Made by a program: the position numbers and the translations under genes
Notes under the pieces: generated by a model
What the model saw: only the letters and a program-made list of their open reading frames with translations
The model's database searches: none
Told to the model about the DNA's origin: nothing
Shown: positions 43,738 to 52,416 of the stretch, piece by piece
How the letters are laid out: each line of letters starts with the position of its first letter
Position numbering within the stretch: the first letter of the stretch is position 1
From: JBDTNL01 sp039933785
GTDB taxonomy: Bacteria; Acidobacteriota; Thermoanaerobaculia; Multivoradales; JAGPDF01
DNA: 64,000 nucleotides
Assembly (NCBI GenBank): GCA_039933785.1
Contig: JBDTNL010000001.1
Coordinates: 124,001-188,000 of the forward strand
Direction: 5' to 3'

Positions 43738-45336
43738 ATGTCGCTCACCCTCGACCCCGAAATCATCCCGGCCGCTGCCGAGGAGTCCTCGTTCGAGGAG
43801 CGCCTGCGGGCCGCGGCCGATCTGCTCGAGTCGATCGATGCCGATCGCGGCCTCTTGATCCAGGTCCCCGAAGCCGAGCGGCAGCGCCTGCTGCGCGCCG
43901 CGCGTGTGGTGACCGAGCCGGACCACCGCGCCCGGCGGCGCCTGGTGAAGGCTTCCATTCGCCAGCGCAAAGCGGCCATCGTACAGAAGGCGGAAACGGT
44001 GCTCGGCAACACCGGCATTCGCGAGTTGCGGCGAAAACCGGTATTCATCTCGCCCAACGTGTATCCGCCGAAGCTGGCCAATGGGCCGAATGGGGTTGAC
44101 GAAGCGACGCCGGAGCCGGCAGGAAATCTCGGCGAGTCGCAGCACTGCTACGTCTGCAAGCAGCACTACGTCACCATCCATCATTTCTACGATCAGCTCT
44201 GCCCGCCCTGCGCCGAGTTCAACTTCATGAAGCGCACCGAGCTCGCGGACCTGCGCGGCCGTGTGGCGCTGCTCACCGGCGGGCGAGTGAAGATCGGCTA
44301 CCAGGCGGGACTGAAGTTGCTGCGCGCCGGAGCCGAGCTCATCGTCACCACACGTTTCCCGCGCGATTCCGCCGGCCGGTATGCAGAGGAAGCCGATTTC
44401 GCCGAATGGGGTCACCGTTTGCGCATCTTCGGGCTCGATCTTCGGCATACGCCGAGCGTCGAGGCTTTCTGCCGCGAGCTCCTGGCGACCGAAAAGCGCC
44501 TGGACTTCATCGTCAACAACGCCTGCCAGACGGTGCGCCGGCCGCCCGGCTTCTATGAACACATGATGGAAGGCGAGACCGCCGCGCTGCACACCATGGC
44601 CGAGGCCGAGCGCCAGCTCCTCGGTACCTTCGAGGGTCTGCGCGGATATCAGATGCTTCCCGAGGCCGGCCATGAGAACGCAGCCGACGCCATGCCTGCA
44701 ACCGTCGAGCGTTTGTCGGAAGTGACCGGGCTCACCCACGCGGCCGAGCTCTCGCAGGTTCCGCTGCTGCCCGAGGACCGCGCGGGCAATCGAGATCTCT
44801 TTCCAGAGGGCCGGCTCGATCAGGACCTGCAGCAGGTGGACCTGCGCGGGCGCAATTCCTGGCGGCTGTTGCTCGACGAAGTTTCATCGGTCGAGCTCCT
44901 CGAGGTCCAGCTGGTGAACGCTGTCGCGCCGTTCATTCTCAACGCCCGGCTGAAGCCGCTGATGCTGCGCACGCCCGAACGCGACAAGCACATCGTGAAC
45001 GTCTCGGCCGTCGAGGGTCAGTTCTACCGTAATTTGAAGACCACCCGCCACCCGCACACCAACATGGCGAAGGCGGCGCTCAACATGATGACCCGCACCT
45101 CGGCCACCGACTACCAGCACGACGGCATCCACATGAACAGCGTCGACACCGGCTGGGTAACCGACGAGGATCCTGCGGCCATCGCGGCTCGCAAGGTGAA
45201 AGACCATCGCTTCCACCCGCCGCTCGACATCGTCGACGGCGCGGCGCGGATCGTCGATCCGATCCTCTCCGGCATCAACACCGGAGTGCACGTGTGGGGG
45301 AAGTTTCTGAAGGATTACCGCGAAACCGATTGGTAG
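43738..45336 (+). CDS. SDR-fold protein with zinc ribbon and missing catalytic Tyr
   Basis: A 532-aa protein with three parts. Residues 1-130 are helical. Residues 137-158 hold a Cys4 zinc ribbon (HCYVCK and LCPPCAEF, Cys137, 140, 155, 158). From ~172 onward is a short-chain dehydrogenase Rossmann fold with ALLTGGRVKIGYQAG (nucleotide loop) and FIVNNACQTVRR (NNA motif). A ~90-residue insertion follows the NNA segment. The usual YxxxK catalytic pair reads TNMAKAALNMM, with Lys kept but Tyr replaced by Thr. The enzyme may therefore be non-oxidoreductive or use another acid. Stop directly abuts the MgtC stop. Confidence 0.8.
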   Translation: MSLTLDPEIIPAAAEESSFEERLRAAADLLESIDADRGLLIQVPEAERQRLLRAARVVTEPDHRARRRLVKASIRQRKAAIVQKAETVLGNTGIRELRRKPVFISPNVYPPKLANGPNGVDEATPEPAGNLGESQHCYVCKQHYVTIHHFYDQLCPPCAEFNFMKRTELADLRGRVALLTGGRVKIGYQAGLKLLRAGAELIVTTRFPRDSAGRYAEEADFAEWGHRLRIFGLDLRHTPSVEAFCRELLATEKRLDFIVNNACQTVRRPPGFYEHMMEGETAALHTMAEAERQLLGTFEGLRGYQMLPEAGHENAADAMPATVERLSEVTGLTHAAELSQVPLLPEDRAGNRDLFPEGRLDQDLQQVDLRGRNSWRLLLDEVSSVELLEVQLVNAVAPFILNARLKPLMLRTPERDKHIVNVSAVEGQFYRNLKTTRHPHTNMAKAALNMMTRTSATDYQHDGIHMNSVDTGWVTDEDPAAIAARKVKDHRFHPPLDIVDGAARIVDPILSGINTGVHVWGKFLKDYRETDW

Positions 45337-45798
45337 TCAGTCAGGTGGTGTCGGCGCAGTGAACCGCTGGACCAGCCGGTCGACCCGGCGCCCGAGCACC
45401 AGCACGATCAGCACGAGGACCAGGGCGGTCAGCAGGATCGTCCAGCGGCCCAGCCCACAGAGGACTCCGAGCGCCGCGGAAACCCAGATCATCGTCGCCG
45501 TGGTGAGCCCGGTGACGTGGCCGCTGGTGTCGCGCATGATGACTCCAGCGCCGAGAAACCCAACGCCGGTGAGGACGCCCTGAACGATTCGACTGACGGC
45601 ATTCACGTCCATTTCGCCGGGCTGCCCGAGGCCGTAGAGCGCCAGCACCGCCATGGCGGCGGCGAGGGTCACCAACGCCGAGGTGCGCAGGCCCACGACC
45701 TTGCGATGGAGCTCGCGATCCAGCCCGACCAGACCGCCGACCAAGACCGCGGCGCCCAGCCGGAGGACAATTTGCAGGTTGGCGTCGGATAGGTCCAT
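45337..45798 (-). CDS. MgtC/SapB-family membrane protein
   Basis: A 153-aa membrane protein of the MgtC family: LRLGAAVLVGGLVGLDRELH, RKVVGLRTSALVTLAAAMAV, GVLTGVGFLGAGVIMRDTSG and LTTATMIWVSAALGVLCGLG. Four to five helices are predicted. Short members lacking the C-terminal ACT-like domain are common; this one ends after the membrane part. Proposed roles involve magnesium homeostasis or ATP synthase control, but evidence is limited to relatives. The ATG at 45798 has GGGAG 6 bases upstream. Confidence 0.88.
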   Translation of the reverse strand: MDLSDANLQIVLRLGAAVLVGGLVGLDRELHRKVVGLRTSALVTLAAAMAVLALYGLGQPGEMDVNAVSRIVQGVLTGVGFLGAGVIMRDTSGHVTGLTTATMIWVSAALGVLCGLGRWTILLTALVLVLIVLVLGRRVDRLVQRFTAPTPPD

Positions 45799-45925
45799 GG
45801 TCGCTCCCACACTAGCGCGTCTAGCGGTTGAGCAGGATCATCGCGCCGGATTCGCGGGTTCAACGCAGCGGGTACATCCCGCGAGTCCCATGGCGCGTAA
45901 GAATAGGCGACAAGGAGAAAAGCCC

Positions 45926-46624
45926 ATGACTCGACGCCAGATTCCCGCCCTCGCGGCGGTCCTTCTCTTGATGACCGGCGCCTCTTGCCGTTTGGCCGGA
46001 GCCGATGCCCTGAACAAAGCCTTGCCAATCCCCACTCTCGACACCCCCGCCGCCGAGGCCACGGGCCCGCAGACCGCGGTCCTCGCGGGAGGCTGCTTCT
46101 GGGGCCTGCAGGGCATGTTCGAGCACGTGCAGGGCGTGACCAAGGTCGTCGCCGGGTATTCCGGCGGCACCGCCGAAACCGCGCACTACGAAATGGTTGG
46201 CACCGAGACCACCGGCCACGCCGAGTCGGTCGAGATTACGTTCGACCCCAAGGTGGTTTCCTATGGCCAGCTTCTGAGGCTCTTCTTCAGCGTGGCCCAC
46301 GATCCCACCGAGCTCAACCGACAGGGTCCCGATTCCGGCACGAGCTATCGCTCGGAGATCTTCTTCTCCTCACCGACCCAGGAGAAGGTGGCGCGCGCCT
46401 ATGTCGATCAGCTCACCAAGGCGCAGTCGTTCTCAGCCCCGATCGTGACCAAGCTCGAGCCCCTGCAGGGGTTCTATGCGGCGGAGGACTACCATCAGGA
46501 TTTCCTCATTCACAATCCGATGTACCCGTACATCGTGATGAATGATCTGCCGAAGATCACCGCACTGGCGAAGGTCTACCCCGAGTGCTACGTGAAGAAG
46601 GCGGCCGCGCTGGGCAAGCGATAG
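45926..46624 (+). CDS. msrA: Exported peptide methionine sulfoxide reductase MsrA
   Basis: A 232-aa MsrA that reduces methionine-S-sulfoxide, with the catalytic GGCFWG at residues 55-60 (Cys57). Other family segments are VVAGYSGGTAETAHYEMVGT and SVEITFDPKVVSYGQLLRLF. An N-terminal lipobox-like signal (LLLMTGASC, Cys21) indicates a membrane-anchored, extracytoplasmic form. The start has AAGGAGA about 8 bases upstream. It ends just before a 22-bp palindrome. Confidence 0.93.
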   Translation: MTRRQIPALAAVLLLMTGASCRLAGADALNKALPIPTLDTPAAEATGPQTAVLAGGCFWGLQGMFEHVQGVTKVVAGYSGGTAETAHYEMVGTETTGHAESVEITFDPKVVSYGQLLRLFFSVAHDPTELNRQGPDSGTSYRSEIFFSSPTQEKVARAYVDQLTKAQSFSAPIVTKLEPLQGFYAAEDYHQDFLIHNPMYPYIVMNDLPKITALAKVYPECYVKKAAALGKR

Positions 46625-46637
46625 ACGTTACGCGAAG

Positions 46638-46659
46638 AGGGCGACGCATGCGTCGCCCT
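46638..46659. terminator. Perfect 22-bp palindrome between convergent genes
   Basis: AGGGCGACGCA at 46638-46648 is followed by its exact reverse complement to 46659, with no loop. It lies in the 42-base gap between the msrA stop and the ADOP permease stop. It may act as a bidirectional terminator, but the perfect symmetry without a T-tract is also typical of dispersed repeats or transposon ends. Confidence 0.6.
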
Positions 46660-46666
46660 GCCGAGC

Positions 46667-49180
46667 TCACTCATAACGCAAGGCCACCATCGGCTCGATG
46701 CGGGCCGCCCGCCGCGCCGGGACGTAGCAGGCGAGCAGCGAAGCGAACGTAAGCAGGAGTGGCGCCCCGACGAACACCAGCGGGTCGATGGCGCTCACCT
46801 GATAGAGCATGCCCGAGAGCAGCTTGCCGATCCCGAAGGAAAGCAGCAGGCCCGCTCCCAAGCCGAAGGCGGTGAGCCGCAGCCCTTCGCGCAGAACCAG
46901 CGCCAGCGCCTCGCCGGCGCTCGACCCGATCGCCATGCGAATCCCGATCTCTCGCGTCCGCCGCGAGACCGAGTACGCGCGCACGCCGTAGAGGCCGATC
47001 ACTGCCAGCAACAGCGCCACGCCGCCGAAGATCGAGAACATCTTGGCCGCGGTTCGCGCCAGCCAAAGGTCGAAGCTCGCTTCGAGATGGTCGCGCAGCG
47101 AGCGTGCAGCGAGCACTGGCAGCGCCGCATCGACCGCGTGGATTTCGCGGCGAACCGCTGCGAGGACTTGCGCTTCGCCTGCCGCGCTCCCGGCCGCGAC
47201 CTTGAGGTGCAGCGTCATGTCCGATTGATACTCCTGACCGAAGGGGACGTAGAGGTGCGGCCCCCAGGCCGTCCCGAGAATGTGCTGCTGCACGCTCGCC
47301 ACCACGCCCACGACCTCGGCATCGCGCGGTGTCTGATTCGCGCCGCCCGACGTCATGCGAATGTGCTGGCCCACGGCGTCGCCGTTCGGCCATAGCGCGT
47401 CGGCTGCCAGCTGGTCGAGAATCGCGACCGGCGCCGTCGCGCTCGAGGTCTCACTCTCGGAGAACACGCGCCCGCGCAGGAGCGCCACGTCCATGGTCGC
47501 GAAATACTCTGGCCCCACGATGTTGAAGCTGGTGTCGACCAGTCCCGCCTGCTTGCCAGAGTCCGCATCCGCCGGCGCCAGTGGCGCATCGCTCGCCTTC
47601 TGCACGCTGCGTCCGAGCGACACCATGCCGAAGGGTACGGTCGCGGCGAGATCCACCGACTGGACTCCCGGCACGCTTGCCAGGCGCGGGATCAGTGTCC
47701 GATAGAGCTCCCGTCCACGGGCTTCGTTGTAACCCGCGAGACTCGGATCGACCTCGACCACCAGCGTCTGCTCGATGCGCAAGCCCGGCGCGATCCGCGC
47801 CGACTGGAGCGAGCTGCGCAGGAACAGCCCCGCTGCGGTGAGCAGCATCAGCGACAAAGCGAGCTGGGCGATCACCAGCAGGTTGCGTCGCGAGAACTTG
47901 CCGCTTCCCGACGCGGCTTGATCCTTGCCCTTGAGATCCGAAAACACATCGGGCCGCGACAGGCTGAGCGCCGGACCGAAGCCGAACATCACCGTGCTCA
48001 GCACACAAAATGCCATGGTCACCGCGAGCACGCGGAGGTCGGGGGCGGCGTTGTAGACCAGATCGATCGGTGCCATGTGCGCCAGCGACCGGATCAGGAG
48101 AGTGGTGCTCCAGTAGGCGACCATCAAGCCGATGGCGCCGCCGATGACCGCCAAGAGCAGGCTCTCGGTAAAGAGCTGCGCGAGAACGCTCCGCCGTCCG
48201 GCGCCGAGCGCGACGCGGATCGCCATCTCCCGCCGGCGCACGGCACCGCGCGCCAGCATCATGTTGGCGACGTTCATCGAGGCGATGAGCAGCACGATGA
48301 TCGCCATCGACTGGAGGAGCAGCGAGGGTAGCCGCAGCTCGTCGTCCTTGCTCGGGCTGGTCGAGATGCTGAGCCGCGAGAGCGGCCGCGCGACCAGCAC
48401 TTGGCGGTCGCCACGGGTGTCGAGCGGTGGCTGCGCCGCGAGCTGCGCGTCGGCGGCCTCGCGCGTCATCCCGGGGCGCAGGCGCCCGATCACGATCAAG
48501 GCGTGGTTGTCGCGGTCGAGCGGCCGGGCTCCGCCTTCGAAATCGTTGACCAGGGACTCGTACATTCCGAGTGGCATGTAGAGCTCGGAGCTGATCAGCG
48601 CCGTCGTCCCAGAAAAGCCTTCGGGAGCGATGCCCACCACGGTGAACAGCTTGCTGTTGATGCGGAGCGTCGTGCCAACCAAAGCAGGATCCGCTCCGCC
48701 ACGCTTCCAGAAGGAGTGGCTGACGATGACCACGGGAATGCCACTGCCCGGGCGCTCCTCGTCGGCGGTGAAGGCGCGGCCACGGAACATGGAGACGCCG
48801 AAGGTGCTGAAGTAGTTCGAGGTCACCATATCGGCGAACACCCGCCGGGTCGTCGCGGCGTCCTCGGAGAGCCCGACCAAGGCCATGTTGTGCGCGGTCA
48901 GGCTCGAGAACACCCGGTTGCCGTCGCGCAGGTCGGCGAATTCCGGATAGGAAAAACCCCGGTACGAATCGACCTTCTTGGCGTCCCGACTGTAGACCCC
49001 GAGCAGCTCCTCGGGCTTTTCAATGGTGAGCGGCTTGAGCAGAAACGCGTTCACCAAGCTGAACATGGCGGTATTCGCCCCGATCCCGAGCGCCAGAACG
49101 GCGAGCGCGGCGAGCGTGAATCCGGGCTGTTTGAACAACAAGCGGACACCGTGCTTCATGTCACGCAGCAGAGTTTCCAT
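46667..49180 (-). CDS. ADOP-family permease (MacB-like double FtsX)
   Basis: An 837-aa permease of the type common in Acidobacteriota. Residues 1-60 have the short conserved N-terminal helix METLLRDMKHGVRLLFKQPG with FTLAALAVLALGIGANTAMF. A periplasmic MacB-type domain follows (~70-250), then FtsX core one (~285-400), a second periplasmic domain, and FtsX core two (~690-837, ending ARRAARIEPMVALRYE). No ATPase is fused or adjacent, so it must recruit one. Transport substrate is unknown. It is divergent from the AraC regulator at 49349. Confidence 0.9.
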   Translation of the reverse strand: METLLRDMKHGVRLLFKQPGFTLAALAVLALGIGANTAMFSLVNAFLLKPLTIEKPEELLGVYSRDAKKVDSYRGFSYPEFADLRDGNRVFSSLTAHNMALVGLSEDAATTRRVFADMVTSNYFSTFGVSMFRGRAFTADEERPGSGIPVVIVSHSFWKRGGADPALVGTTLRINSKLFTVVGIAPEGFSGTTALISSELYMPLGMYESLVNDFEGGARPLDRDNHALIVIGRLRPGMTREAADAQLAAQPPLDTRGDRQVLVARPLSRLSISTSPSKDDELRLPSLLLQSMAIIVLLIASMNVANMMLARGAVRRREMAIRVALGAGRRSVLAQLFTESLLLAVIGGAIGLMVAYWSTTLLIRSLAHMAPIDLVYNAAPDLRVLAVTMAFCVLSTVMFGFGPALSLSRPDVFSDLKGKDQAASGSGKFSRRNLLVIAQLALSLMLLTAAGLFLRSSLQSARIAPGLRIEQTLVVEVDPSLAGYNEARGRELYRTLIPRLASVPGVQSVDLAATVPFGMVSLGRSVQKASDAPLAPADADSGKQAGLVDTSFNIVGPEYFATMDVALLRGRVFSESETSSATAPVAILDQLAADALWPNGDAVGQHIRMTSGGANQTPRDAEVVGVVASVQQHILGTAWGPHLYVPFGQEYQSDMTLHLKVAAGSAAGEAQVLAAVRREIHAVDAALPVLAARSLRDHLEASFDLWLARTAAKMFSIFGGVALLLAVIGLYGVRAYSVSRRTREIGIRMAIGSSAGEALALVLREGLRLTAFGLGAGLLLSFGIGKLLSGMLYQVSAIDPLVFVGAPLLLTFASLLACYVPARRAARIEPMVALRYE

Positions 49181-49348
49181 GACTCAGACCCTCCCAGGGG
49201 CACTCGATCGGGGGTTCGTCGGCGACTTCCTGGAAGAAGAACGGAGCGGACGCGACTTGGTTAACTGGCTCCGCAACCTTGGTCATTGCCGGGCTGGAGA
49301 AAGTGGTCAGGTTGAGCCTGCGAGGCCCTTCGTGGCACAGTTCAGGGG

Positions 49349-50236
49349 ATGAATCGCGTTGCCCTCATCCTCCAAACGCCGGCTGTTAATCTGCGGCGTT
49401 TCGACCATCCGCCGGGCGTCGAGCACCGCGACCCCGAGCACGAGGTCACCGGGCGGACGGGTATCAGCTTCGTCGAGGACGGCTCGTTCGAGGTCAAGGT
49501 CGACGGCGAGCGCCGGAGATTCCTTCCCGGCTCCCTCTTCGTCATGAGCGCCGGGATGAGCTTCTCCTGCGCGCACGATCACGAGCTGCCGACCGACCGC
49601 TGCCTGTCGCTCACCTTCGACGACCAGGCGGTCGAGGATCTGTTGTCGGCGGATGTGCCGCCGCTGCGGCCGCCGTGGGCCGAGATGTCCGGCCGCCAGA
49701 GCTACCTGCGGCATCGCTTGGATGATTGCGTACCGGGCGACGAAGTTCGCCTCGAGCTCCTCGCCGGCGCCCTGTTCGAATCGCTGGCCGAGCACCAGTT
49801 GACAAGCCGCCGGAATCTCCGCGCCGAGGCGCAGTTCGCGCGCGATGCACGCCGCTTGGACCGCGCGCTCGAGCTCATCGAAAGCGGCTTCGCTCGGCCC
49901 CTGACCCTGCGCGAGCTGGCGGCGGCATCGCACCTCAGCCCGTTCCATTTCGCCCGCGTGTTCCGCGCCATGGTCGGCGTGCCGCCGCACCGCTACCTGA
50001 CCGCCGTACGCCTGCGCCATGCAGGGCACCGGCTGGACCAAGGCGCGAGCGTCACCGACACCTGTTTCAACGTCGGCTTCGGTTCGCTCAGCCATTTCGT
50101 CACGGCGTTTCGGGAGCGCTTCGGCGTGCTGCCCTCCGAGATCCAGCGCGGCAGGCGCTTCCCAGCTGTGCTCGCCGCTCTCCAGGCCGGAAAGAGAGCA
50201 AGAAACCGCAAGCCCGACGCCCGACGCCTCGCCTAA
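49349..50236 (+). CDS. AraC-family transcriptional regulator
   Basis: A 295-aa regulator with an N-terminal cupin-like sensing domain (~1-150; FLPGSLFVMSAGMSFSCAHD) and a C-terminal AraC domain (~175-275; LDRALELIESGFARPLTLRE, LAAASHLSPFHFARVFRAMV, VTDTCFNVGFGSLSHFVTAF). It probably senses a small molecule. The DinB-like gene 66 bases downstream on the same strand is a likely partner or target. Confidence 0.9.
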   Translation: MNRVALILQTPAVNLRRFDHPPGVEHRDPEHEVTGRTGISFVEDGSFEVKVDGERRRFLPGSLFVMSAGMSFSCAHDHELPTDRCLSLTFDDQAVEDLLSADVPPLRPPWAEMSGRQSYLRHRLDDCVPGDEVRLELLAGALFESLAEHQLTSRRNLRAEAQFARDARRLDRALELIESGFARPLTLRELAAASHLSPFHFARVFRAMVGVPPHRYLTAVRLRHAGHRLDQGASVTDTCFNVGFGSLSHFVTAFRERFGVLPSEIQRGRRFPAVLAALQAGKRARNRKPDARRLA

Positions 50237-50301
50237 CGTAGGTCTCACGTTGCTGGGCATGACGCCCGGGGCGGCGCTCTGGAGACAGGGGAGACCTACC
50301 G

Positions 50302-50727
50302 ATGCTAGAAGCCACGCAAGACTTGCTGAACACCCGCTGGACCGAAATCGGCGACAAGCTGGTGAAGCTCGCCGAGGAGTTCCCCGAGGACAAGTACGAA
50401 TACAAACCGTCGTCCGACGTGCGTTCCTTTGGCGATCAGCTGCGCCACGTCGCGTTCTGGAACGACTACGCTGCTCAGACTCTCCGCGGCGAGAAGGCCG
50501 ACGGCGACGCTAACGAGCTACCGCGGGCGAAGTACGGGACCAAGGCCAAGGTGGTGAGCGCGCTGCGCTCGAGTTTCGAGGGCGTGCCCAAGGGCCTCGA
50601 GAAGGCCGGCGCAACGCCGGCAGCCGCCGAGACCGTCGTTTCGTTCATCGAGCACAACGGCGAGCACTACGGCCAGCTGGTCATGTACTACCGGCTGAAC
50701 GGACTGGTGCCGCCGGCTTCGCGGTGA
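50302..50727 (+). CDS. DinB-family four-helix protein
   Basis: A 141-aa DinB/YfiT-like bundle. Metal-ligand histidines are plausible: LRHVAFWNDYA near residue 50 and HNGEHYGQLVMYYR near residue 122, as in DinB_2 members. The activity is probably thiol- or metal-dependent transfer, unassigned. The start at 50302 lies 13 bases after GGGGAGA. It follows the AraC regulator on the same strand. Confidence 0.85.
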   Translation: MLEATQDLLNTRWTEIGDKLVKLAEEFPEDKYEYKPSSDVRSFGDQLRHVAFWNDYAAQTLRGEKADGDANELPRAKYGTKAKVVSALRSSFEGVPKGLEKAGATPAAAETVVSFIEHNGEHYGQLVMYYRLNGLVPPASR

Positions 50728-50840
50728 AAGGCGCAAAGCTGCTGGCGATCGAGCGGAACGATCCCGAGACGCGTTTCGTGGCGTTTGGAATGCGGTTCGA
50801 CCCTGGAGGGTGGCCGGCCGGTTGAAAGCAGCTCTAGCGA

Positions 50841-52388
50841 TCAGTTCGCTGACGCCTGCCGCGCATAGCTGTGACCGTCGATCTCGACGGCGTTCACCTG
50901 GCCCTCGTCATTGGTATGGAAGTTGGCCCACGAGACGCCGTCGAGCTTTCGTTGCCAGGCCACCCGGAAGGTCTCGTAGTGCCAGGGTGAGGCCTGGCCG
51001 ATGAGGATTCGGTTGACTCTCGCGCTGAGCTTTCCCGCGTCGAGAGTGAAGTGAATGTCCCCGTACAGTGGTTCGGAGTACGTGCCGGCATAGGCCGCGA
51101 GTGCATGCGCCGGCGGGGCGTTCGGCACGCGCTTCGCTTCGAAGGCGGCGCGGTCGGCGTCGCCCTTGCTGCGCAGGCCGTCGTACATCGTGCGCAGGTC
51201 GTGGTTCCAGTCGCGGGAGAGATTGCCCTCGAGGAAGAGGTCGAACGCCGAGAGCATCAACGCGTGGCGGAGCTCGGCGTGATCCAGGTTGGCGAAGACC
51301 GCGACGCCGAAGTGTTCGTCGCGGACCAGCCCGACGATCGCGATCATGCCGTCGATCGAGCCGGTGTGAAAGTCGATTCGCCGGCCGCGGTAGTCCTGCT
51401 GGAACCAGCCGAAGCCATACGTCGTCCACTTGGGTTGCGTCTTTTCGGCGGTGGGATAGAACGCGCCGGGTTGAATCACGACCTGCGGCCGGAAGATCTC
51501 CTCGACCGTCGCTGGCGCCAGGAGCGGCTCGCCGTTGGCGTCCTTCACGGCCGTGGGGTCGAGCAGGAAACGCAGCCACTTCGCCTCGTCGTTGGCCGAG
51601 AGCCACACCGAGCCCGCGGCGGGAATCGGATCCACCAGACCGAGAGTCTCGCCGGTGACCAGCGCGCCGTCCTCGCGTGAGTGGGGTGTCGCATGGTTGG
51701 AGCTCTTTGCAGCCTCCTCGCCGAGCGCCACCGCGCTCGTCATGCCGAGCGGCTGGAAGACGCGGTGGCGGAGAAACTCCGGCCATGGCATGCCAGCGAT
51801 ACGACCGACTAGATCGCCGACCACGCCGTACATTACATTTTGATACTCGAAGCGCGAACGCAAGGGCGCCGTCGGGCCGACACCTTTGAGCCTGGCCAGG
51901 ATCCCGGGCCAACTGAGCCCGTTGGAATACCAGAGATAGTCGGTTTCGGGCAGGCCGGTGTGATGGGTCAGGAGATCACGCACCGTGAGCGAGTCGGAGA
52001 GTGTGGCGTCCGCGAACTGAAGCTCGGGTATGTACTTGCGAACCGGGTCGTCCCAGCCGAGCTTCTTCTCGTCGACCAGCATGCCGACCGTGGTCACGGC
52101 CATCGCCTTGGTGGTCGAGCCAGCGGCGAAGAGGGTATCGGCATTCACTCGATTGGCCTCGGTCAGGGTCATCGAGTTGCCGAGCTCGCGCACGCCGTAG
52201 CCCTTGGCGAGGAGCACGCGGCCGTCGCGCACCACGACCACCGCGAGGCCCGGAACGCTCCACTGCACGCGCGCGGTTTCGGCCAGGCGATCGAGCTCCG
52301 GGACCGGGTCAACCTTCTTCGCCGCCGCGAGGAGCGTCGTGGGTAGTAGACCGAGCGCGAGTACACCAGCGAGAACCGGGCGCTTCAT
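50841..52388 (-). CDS. Secreted serine beta-lactamase-family hydrolase
   Basis: A 515-aa exported protein of the class C beta-lactamase/esterase family. After a signal peptide (LAGVLALGLLPTTLLAA) it has SxxK in AAGSTTKAMAV, the YxN triad residue in FEYQNVMYG and HxG in FHTGSIDGM, so the active site is complete. The C-terminal ~110 residues add a DUF3471-like lipocalin-like domain (AYAGTYSEPLYGDIHFTLDA). It is probably a peptidase or esterase, and antibiotic hydrolysis is not implied. The start at 52388 has GGAGG upstream. Confidence 0.88.
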   Translation of the reverse strand: MKRPVLAGVLALGLLPTTLLAAAKKVDPVPELDRLAETARVQWSVPGLAVVVVRDGRVLLAKGYGVRELGNSMTLTEANRVNADTLFAAGSTTKAMAVTTVGMLVDEKKLGWDDPVRKYIPELQFADATLSDSLTVRDLLTHHTGLPETDYLWYSNGLSWPGILARLKGVGPTAPLRSRFEYQNVMYGVVGDLVGRIAGMPWPEFLRHRVFQPLGMTSAVALGEEAAKSSNHATPHSREDGALVTGETLGLVDPIPAAGSVWLSANDEAKWLRFLLDPTAVKDANGEPLLAPATVEEIFRPQVVIQPGAFYPTAEKTQPKWTTYGFGWFQQDYRGRRIDFHTGSIDGMIAIVGLVRDEHFGVAVFANLDHAELRHALMLSAFDLFLEGNLSRDWNHDLRTMYDGLRSKGDADRAAFEAKRVPNAPPAHALAAYAGTYSEPLYGDIHFTLDAGKLSARVNRILIGQASPWHYETFRVAWQRKLDGVSWANFHTNDEGQVNAVEIDGHSYARQASAN

Positions 52389-52416
52389 GGAGATTCCTCC
52401 GAGCGTTTGAAGGGGT

